A DNA stretch of 64,000 nucleotides. Origin: Pelagomonas calceolata (Eukaryota > Sar > Pelagophyceae > Pelagomonadales > Pelagomonadaceae). Below the pieces are notes generated by a model. The model worked only from the letters and a program-made list of their open reading frames with translations, searched no databases and was not told the DNA's origin. The stretch is from assembly GCA_918797485.1 (NCBI GenBank), contig CAKKNE010000002.1:4988501-5052500 (forward strand), in the 5' to 3' direction. Position numbers and translations under genes: made by a program. Each line of letters opens with the position of its first letter. Position 1 is the stretch's first letter. Below, piece after piece: positions 58,219-64,000 of the stretch.

Positions 58219-59666
58219 ATGGCAAAAATGGGCAGCAAAAAGAAACACAACAAGCAAGAGCAGCCGCCGCGACGACCCACCTGGCTCATCGCCGCTGCCG
58301 TCGCCGTCGCCGCAGCCGTCGCCGCGGTCGTCGCGCAAAGATCGGATCCCTTCCGCGACCTCGACGACGCGGCGGTGGCAACCGCGGCCTTTGAGGCCCT
58401 CCGGGACGCTCAACCTAAACGAGCGAGGGCCGCCTTCGCCGAGCTCGTCACCCGCGACGCCGACGACTCGTTCGCCTGGTCGTGGCGAGGGCGTGCCGAG
58501 GTCGCGCTAAGCGACTTAGATGCGGCCGAAACATCCTATACGCGAGCGCTGGAGACGCTCCCGCGGCGCCTGTTTGATGAAGACGACAACGAGCGGCGAA
58601 CTATGAAAACAAGGCGCGCACAACTCATGTTGGATCTGGAACGCGTCCGAGGCCGGCTCGAGGCCCGAAGCGCTCCCATAAACTCCGTGACATATCATGA
58701 GATGGAGAGGAGGCACTGGCGCGACGTTGTTCCTAGTGACGAACCCCTCATCCTCACCGGTTTCTCCACCGTTTTAAGTTTGGACCTCATCACGGACCGC
58801 TGCGGTTCAAAACAAGTGAGATCGCGACGGCGCTCCCCGAACTCGACGGCCTGGGCCGCCATGAATGAAGGTGAAGAGACGACCATCTCCGAGTTCATTC
58901 ACTCTCAGCAAAAAGACGCCGCGGTCTTCGACTGGCCGTTGCAGTACTGCCCCGATCTCCTTTCAGAAATTGAGGTGCCGCCCTTCGCGGCCCTCGATCA
59001 TGTGGCGACGGCGTACGGCCCATCTTTATTTATATCCTTCTCTGCCAAGGGCGGCGGCCCGCACGTCGATAGTGGTAGTACGAAGTTCTGGCAGCACGTC
59101 CATGCTGGAAGGAAGGAGTGGTCGGCGGCCGGCGTCTCTGAACTTCGTGGGGCGCCTAGACGCCATCGACGCGACTCGTCCCTCGCAGGCGCGTCGCGTC
59201 CGTGCGGGACTGGCCTAGGTTGTTTGCCACGGATGACAACTGGAGACGGGCCTTCTTCCGCGACGCGCGGTGTTCTGGCATTTTTGGGAGTGTGCCGGCG
59301 GAATGCGACGACGGGTTTGGTGCGGCGCCCGTGGATTTGTTTGATGAGAGCGCTCTCCATAAAACGACGGTGCGGGAGGTCTGGCGCGGCGCCGCGCTAC
59401 CGGGCGAGGTCGTCTACATTCCCATGAACGCGCCGCACCAGGTCCGCAACGCGCCCGACGAGCCCACAATTGCGGTATCGATGAATTATGTCGATGGGGG
59501 CAACCTGGAGGCGGCGCGCGCGGCGAGTTGGGCGGCGCCGGCCTACCACCCGAAGTGGCTCGCGCGCCTCAAGGTGCACGGAAGGGCCGTGCCGGGGTCG
59601 CGGGCGCCGTGGTACGCGCGGCAGCGCATCGCGCTTGCTTCTGACGAGCAGTGGGTGGGGGACTAG
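58219..59666 (+). CDS. Membrane-anchored JmjC/cupin hydroxylase
   Basis: Exons 58219..59120 and 59189..59666 give 459 residues. A basic start and one membrane span (WLIAAAVAVAAAVAAVVA, about 21-40) make a type II anchor. A TPR-like helical pair follows (ARAAFAELVTRDADDSFAWS, AAETSYTRALETLP). The JmjC/cupin_8 domain carries iron ligands HVD (His282, Asp284) in GGGPHVDSGSTKFWQHV and the distal His in PGEVVYIPMNAPHQVRN (about 384), so Fe(II)/2-oxoglutarate hydroxylation is likely. The splice restores GRKEW|RVASVRDWPRLF. Substrate unknown, probably a protein in the ER/Golgi lumen. Confidence 0.7.
59121..59188 (+). mobile_element. Introner-like intron in JmjC gene
   Basis: 68 bp, donor TG|GTCGGC, 3' end CGTCCCTCGCAG, with the CGCCATCGACGCG core. 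Flanking octamers match poorly (three of eight), so the duplication has decayed or was absent. Confidence 0.65.
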
Positions 59667-60116
59667 GTTTTGTTGTTGGTTGTATCCCTGTCATCGGTTC
59701 CTGGTGCGAGACCACGGTGCCTCCGGTTCATAGAGGCTGCGAAGGCTACCAAGCGTCTCGTGGAGTGCTCTCTAAGGACGAGTGGTGGCATGGAGGGCCA
59801 CCGCGCGGCGCGCCGGCACTTTGGCGCGTAGCTCCGGTACTCCTGTGTGAACGGAGGACTGTTGTACCTGCTGCCGCAGTGCGGGGAGGCCTCTCGGCAA
59901 TTTTGCCGATCTCGCAGTGGTGATGCAGCTATGGCTCGACCTAGATTGCAAGGCCGTGATCTCCGCCCGTGAGCCAATATTAACAGCGTGCTGCGCGTCG
60001 ACAACCCGCCGCGTGCAAAGCTATCCTCACGCTGCAAAAGCAGCGGTCCATTTTCTCTCTACCGCGGCTTTCCGGCAGCGACCACTGCTAAGCCTTATCC
60101 AAGTGCCCGGACAGCG
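59667..60116. other. Intergenic, no gene seen
   Basis: 450 bp between two plus-strand genes. The next frame is open from 59988 without ATG. No CTAGTGTC copy or RNA gene noticed. Confidence 0.45.
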
Positions 60117-61094
60117 ATGATCAGACGAAGAGTGCACCTCTGCGCCCTCTGGGCCGTCGCCCAGGCCCTCGTCGCCGGTCCAGCGACGACGACGCGCGCG
60201 CCGCCGCGGCCGTCGACAGTCGTCGCCGCCGAGCCCGAGGTCGCCGCGCCCGAGGCGCAGAGCGCCCTGGACCTCACGCCGGCCGAGCGCGCCCGGACCT
60301 GCGCCTCGCTCGGCGTCAAGCACGGCGCCGCGCTCTCGACGCAAACGGATAAATTGGGAGGCGCCGCGCTGTGCACCTTCGCCGAGTACGTGCTCGACGG
60401 CGACGGCGCGCCGGTGCTGCTGCTCGACGCGCGCCGCGCGGAGCACAGCAAAAACCTCCAGGCCGACCCGCGGTGTAGTCTGCTGCTGCAGGCGCGGGAC
60501 CTGGACGACCGGGCGGCCGCCGTCGCGCGCGTGACCATCGCGGGCACGGCGACGCCGGTGCCCAAGAGCGCGGCCGACCGCGTCGTCCTCGAGACGCAGT
60601 TCGGCGTCGCGCACCCCTACGCCGATGCGCTCCTCGAGGACGGGCGCTTCGATCTCTGGCGTGTGGCCCCTTCCGAAATCTTCTATGTTGGCGGATTTGG
60701 CGTCGGCACGACGTGGGTCGACAAGGACGATTACACGGAGGCGAAGCCGGACGCCGTGGCTCACGAGGCCGTTGGTCTCTGTAAAACCCTCAACGGCGAC
60801 AAGCACGCCCAGGATCGTTCGACCATCGCCTCCACGCTGCTCGGCCTCGATGACTCCGAGGTACGCGTCGACGGCGTCGACCGACTGGGACTCGATGTGC
60901 GGGTCAAGACCCCGGATAGTACCGACGAGTACCGCATCGGCTTCCGCGTGCCCGCGCGAACGGTCGAGGACGCGAAAAGCGAAATCAACAAGCTGTTCCA
61001 GGAGGCGTGGGAGCTCGAGCAGGGCGTCGAGTACGCCGGCGCCTACGAGGACAAGCCGGCGGTGCTGAAGCGGGCGAGCGAGCCGGACCCGTAG
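60117..61094 (+). CDS. Plastid HugZ-like FMN-binding split-barrel protein
   Basis: 325 residues from ATG 60117. The start MIRRRVHLCALWAVAQALVAG and the Ala/Pro/Arg segment after it fit signal plus transit. The pyridoxamine-oxidase-like barrel covers about 75-215 (GAALCTFAEYVLDGDGAPVL, NLQADPRCSLLL, VARVTIAGTATPV, FDLWRVAPSEIFYVGGFG). The C-terminal 80 residues match DUF2470, its usual partner in heme-degrading HugZ and plastid GluTR-binding proteins (NGDKHAQDRSTIAS, RIGFRVPARTVEDAK). Likely role: heme or tetrapyrrole metabolism in the plastid. Confidence 0.75.
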   Translation: MIRRRVHLCALWAVAQALVAGPATTTRAPPRPSTVVAAEPEVAAPEAQSALDLTPAERARTCASLGVKHGAALSTQTDKLGGAALCTFAEYVLDGDGAPVLLLDARRAEHSKNLQADPRCSLLLQARDLDDRAAAVARVTIAGTATPVPKSAADRVVLETQFGVAHPYADALLEDGRFDLWRVAPSEIFYVGGFGVGTTWVDKDDYTEAKPDAVAHEAVGLCKTLNGDKHAQDRSTIASTLLGLDDSEVRVDGVDRLGLDVRVKTPDSTDEYRIGFRVPARTVEDAKSEINKLFQEAWELEQGVEYAGAYEDKPAVLKRASEPDP

Positions 61095-62588
61095 ATTGTA
61101 TGGAGGGGGAGGATATAGTATGCTACTACGTTTACTTAGTGACTCGCCCGAGTCGCCCCCCGCGCTCTACTTCCAGTCGACGTAGTGCTCGAGCGTCAAG
61201 CACGCATCGACGACCGACATGTCGTTCGAGTCGTTCGGCGAGTCCCAAATGAACCGCGCTACAAGGTTCGAGGGGGCGTTCCACCTCAAGACCAACCCGC
61301 CCGCCACCCGAGTCGGCACCCGAGTCCAGAACCGGAGCCGACGGCCCGCGCCCGGAGGGCGGGAGAAAAATTTTACGAGACGCTTCCCGAGTTTATGTTC
61401 GTTTCCACCCGTTTGTTGAGGGTAGATTCCATCTAGGCCGCCTGGGCGGGGGTGAGCTATGTTAGATGGTCTGTCAGAGCCTCGCGATTCGGCGAATCCG
61501 CGACTTCACGTTTATATATAAAGGGGCAGCTATTCCAGATCCGCGAGTATCAGCGACGCCACCATCCAGATGGACCATAACGCCGTTGTTCTATTCACGA
61601 TCAACCGACTTGCCCGTTCTCCGCGGACGACGGTGCGGAGACGGAGCACTGGAAAGGCCCCAGACCCGTGAGTTATGAAATAAAATTGAGTTTCAGGCGC
61701 TTCGGTTCCGGGACGGGCCAGCCAACCGGCCTGAACGTCTACTACATTGCTCCGAGACCCCAAGATGCTCGGCGCGGGTCGTCGGTCTCGCGGGCCCAAC
61801 ATCTTGCTTATATGAGCACGACACCCGGATCTGCGACCATCAGCCCGTGTACCATCGCCATGGACCATAACGCGATCATTTGTTTCATGACCGACGGACT
61901 TACGCGAGGTCCAGATAAAGATGTTCAGGTCCCGAGCGTGGGCAGCCAAAAGTACCCTTCTTATAATGTAGATGTCATATACTCGTAGTTGACTATCGCT
62001 GGGGTAGTATGGGGTCCAACGAGACCGCTACGGCGACTACTGGGGGGCCTCGGGTAATTGACGTTTTTGACGGGAACGGGGCGCCATCGGGTCCAAATTG
62101 CACACTTTTTTCGGGGGTAGATCGGCTCCTGGAGGCCTCTCGGGGTAGGTCTGGTGGTGGGTAGTCGGCTGTACCGCATAAGCCAGCGCTCGTGCCCTCC
62201 GAGGGCTCTGGAAGCCATTGCCAAGTAATTCATGGTCAAATGAGCCGCAGTGATGAGAGAATCGGTCGATTATGCCCCGAGCCCGGGCGCATGCGCTGTA
62301 GGCGCTTGCGCACGTCTACTACCGACCAAAAGCGACCCCCGAGAGACCTCCGGGCCACGCCTCGACAGGATTCCACCGACGCGGCCGTCATGGTGGGACC
62401 GTCAATATCGCGAATTAAAAAAATTATTTTTTCCGCCCCCCAGTAAGTGTCCCACCGATCTCTTTGAACCATGAACGAACGGAACGATAGTCTAAACACG
62501 AGCATGGCGTTTTTGCCCGAAGTTTCAAAAGCGGTAAAACTTGAACGGGTTGTGTGGATCTAAAATTATGAATCACGTATAGTTACGC
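61095..62588. other. Gene-poor stretch with decayed repeats
   Basis: 1.5 kb of lower, uneven base composition. No ATG-anchored ORF above 60 codons looks real. It holds a diverged direct repeat (about 61540-61615 and 61830-61905, sharing ATGGACCATAACGC) and an inverted repeat (GGAGGCCTCTCGGGG near 62128 against CCCCCGAGAGACCTCC near 62336). Confidence 0.5.
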
Positions 62589-63987
62589 TTACGATTTCTG
62601 GCGCTTCGCGTTTTCCTCATCCTTCACAAGCTGCTTGGCGACGGCCTGCACGTCGGCTCGGCATTCAGGGTTGCGGCGGAGCAGGGAGGCGCGCGCGATG
62701 GTCTTGGGCTCCATTCTCTGCCTCAGCACGTTATTAATGAAGGACGTGTCCCGGAAAGTGCGCTCGTTGCGCGCGGCCGCGGCGACGCCGCCGAGGTAGG
62801 CCATGGCGGTGACAGCTATATAAGGCATCGCCCGACACGCACCGTCCATTTTGGGCTTCTTCTGGAAGGTCGCTAAATCGAATTTACCCCTCATCCAACC
62901 CACCAAGGGATCAGCTGCTTTCCGTTCACCATCAATCGCCATGAGTGGGAATTCTTGCATGTTCAAAACGGGCTGGTTCAAGTACCTGTGAGAGAACGCG
63001 TTCCAGCGGAGCGAAGCCCTCACTCTCTCAAAATCCCGTAAAATACCGCGCCGTGGCCGACGCATCGACATCATTAGCCGCCCTCGTAGTAGCACTAGGC
63101 TTCAGCGTTGTCGGCTGTTGGCCCGCGTCGTCACCAGGAGCACCTCGCTGCCGCATCCTTGCAGCAAAACCAGACCGCATAGACGTCTGGCGCGGCGGCT
63201 GCACGGTCGGTGCAACCGGTGGCGGCGCAGGAGCTGTGGCCGGAGCCGGAGCCGCCGGGGCCCGGGTCTGCTGAAAAAAGTTATTAGTGATAGGTCGTGC
63301 GTTGTGGAGGGCTTCATCATTTTCAATTGCCTTTGTCAGTCGAACCTTCAAAGCAGCAACCGCATCGTCGCAAACAGTTTGCCAGTTGGTCGTGTACTGC
63401 GGATCGTCTATTTTATTCTGAAGGATCTGGAGGTCGTCGAAGAATTGACGCTTCAACCGCGGATCTACAATGATCGTTGCCGCCTCGACGGGCGACATCT
63501 CACCAAATACAAATTGCTTGAGCTTCTCCACCGTCGTGCTCAACATTGGTTTTGCGATGGCGTCGTCCTCGTATGATTCCAGCGGAACGTCTTCCTGTTC
63601 AAAGGGATTCACTACTTTAGGGCAGCTGATGCTGCTGCTAATCAATTCCTCGAGCACATACATCATCAAGACGCGCGCGACGCTCTTCGTATTATACCTA
63701 AGCGGGAAACCTTCACCGAACGTCGCGTGCCCCCTGAAGCCGCACCAGGACCTCTCCGGACCGCGGGTCGGCGCAGTGGCGGCGTGCGGTCGCGGCGACG
63801 GGTCGAGGCGCCGCCCCACGACTAGCGACGTGCCCCGGGCTCCGACGGAGACGCGCCGACCGAAACGCGGCCCAAACGCGCGTATCGCGGGGCTCACGCG
63901 ACCCCACCGACGCGGTTCGATTGGTGAAAGCTCAGTTTCTGACTCCGAGAACTACTCCTCGCCCTCGAGATATTTTTGAACGTCCAT
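62589..63987 (-). CDS. hAT-transposase-like C-terminal half, possibly cut by window edge
   Basis: Exons 63956..63987, 63047..63733 and 62589..62985 give 371 residues in frame. The segment AATIIVDPRLKRQFFDDL resembles the xAxxLDPRfKxxfF region after the RNase-H-like core, and the C-terminus (DPLVGWMRGKF, then AAARNERTFRDTSF, RQRMEPKTIARASLLRRN) follows the hAT dimerisation domain pattern DPLxWW...ERxFSxAG...RxRLxP...LLxxxN. A Pro/Ala-rich linker separates them. The DNA-binding and DDE parts are not in this window; the frame stays open to base 64000, so the 5' end may lie beyond. Could be a transposon copy or domesticated gene. Confidence 0.5.
62986..63046 (-). mobile_element. Introner in hAT-like gene
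   Basis: 61 bp, donor octamer GTATTTTA and downstream octamer GTACTTGA (six of eight match), 3' end TTCTCTCACAG. Removal joins ATAR|YLNQPVLNM in frame. Confidence 0.7.
63734..63955 (-). other. Probable first intron of hAT-like gene
   Basis: 222 bp, donor GA|GTAGTTCTC, acceptor GCGGCTTCAG. Inferred because the long frame lacks an ATG and the short upstream exon (MDVQKYLEGEE) joins it in frame. No target duplication seen. Confidence 0.4.
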
Positions 63988-64000
63988 AATAGGCATAGCA

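Noticed and set aside
58815-58870. Apparent donor CAA|GTGAGA inside the JmjC gene
   Set aside because: No acceptor restores the frame; the continuous frame keeps the JmjC pattern.
61530-61988. Overlapping frames of 139 and 106 codons on opposite strands
   Set aside because: Neither starts with ATG, neither has a recognisable domain, and the base composition is not codon-like.

Overview
This is a compact, GC-rich nuclear segment of a eukaryotic alga. I infer a pelagophyte-like stramenopile. The support is: short spliceosomal introns that look like introner transposons with 8-bp target duplications (a class described from Aureococcus), bipartite signal/transit-like N-termini ending in Ala-rich lumenal cleavage sites on probable plastid proteins, and a full-length axonemal dynein, which points to a flagellated relative such as Pelagomonas rather than a non-flagellated one. 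No rRNA, tRNA, CRISPR or bacterial operon structure is visible. I model 30 protein genes, alternating between strands, often convergent within 30-100 bp or divergent from shared promoters of 200-400 bp.

Layout. 0.1-9.2 kb: AN1-like zinc-finger protein, mitochondrial ATP synthase subunit d, WW/CCCH/RS splicing-type protein, ABM-like protein, PDZ-PH protein, an amidase C-terminal fragment, an unknown secreted protein, and a Pro/Thr-rich type I membrane protein. 10.0-17.8 kb: a tandem duplication carrying two giant Cys-rich, Pro/Thr-repeat surface proteins, with a relict tail of the flanking tRNA-binding protein gene trapped at the junction. 18-21 kb: a Tat-type plastid-lumen methyltransferase and a tRNA 2-selenouridine synthase fused to DUF1823. 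21.5-36.3 kb: a seven-intron outer-arm beta-type dynein heavy chain of about 4,650 residues (eight exons if an undetected 5' exon exists, seven as modelled here, six introns). 36.6-49.6 kb: AIG1 GTPase, unknowns, AMP-binding/cold-shock fusion, PhyH/hydrolase fusion, F-box-like, TupA-like ATP-grasp, glycosyltransferase-like and small membrane proteins. 50-61 kb: membrane protein with a frame break, RlhA-type U32 protein, tetraspanin-like protein, WW coiled-coil protein, PsbQ-like lumenal protein, JmjC protein, HugZ-like protein. 61.1-62.6 kb: a gene-poor stretch. 62.6-64 kb: a hAT-transposase-like C-terminal half that runs to the window edge.

Three window-scale patterns stand out. First, 18-19 introns of 60-250 bp, of which seven keep a recognisable 8-bp target-site duplication whose first two bases act as the 5' splice site while the element supplies the 3' AG. 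Second, an imperfect palindrome of about 24 bp (GCTAGTGTCTTACAT...CCGCTAGC) occurs ten times, always in a 5' flank and never in a gene. Third, several unusual domain fusions. Coordinates of splice sites are my own reading, checked for frame and length arithmetic, not from transcripts.
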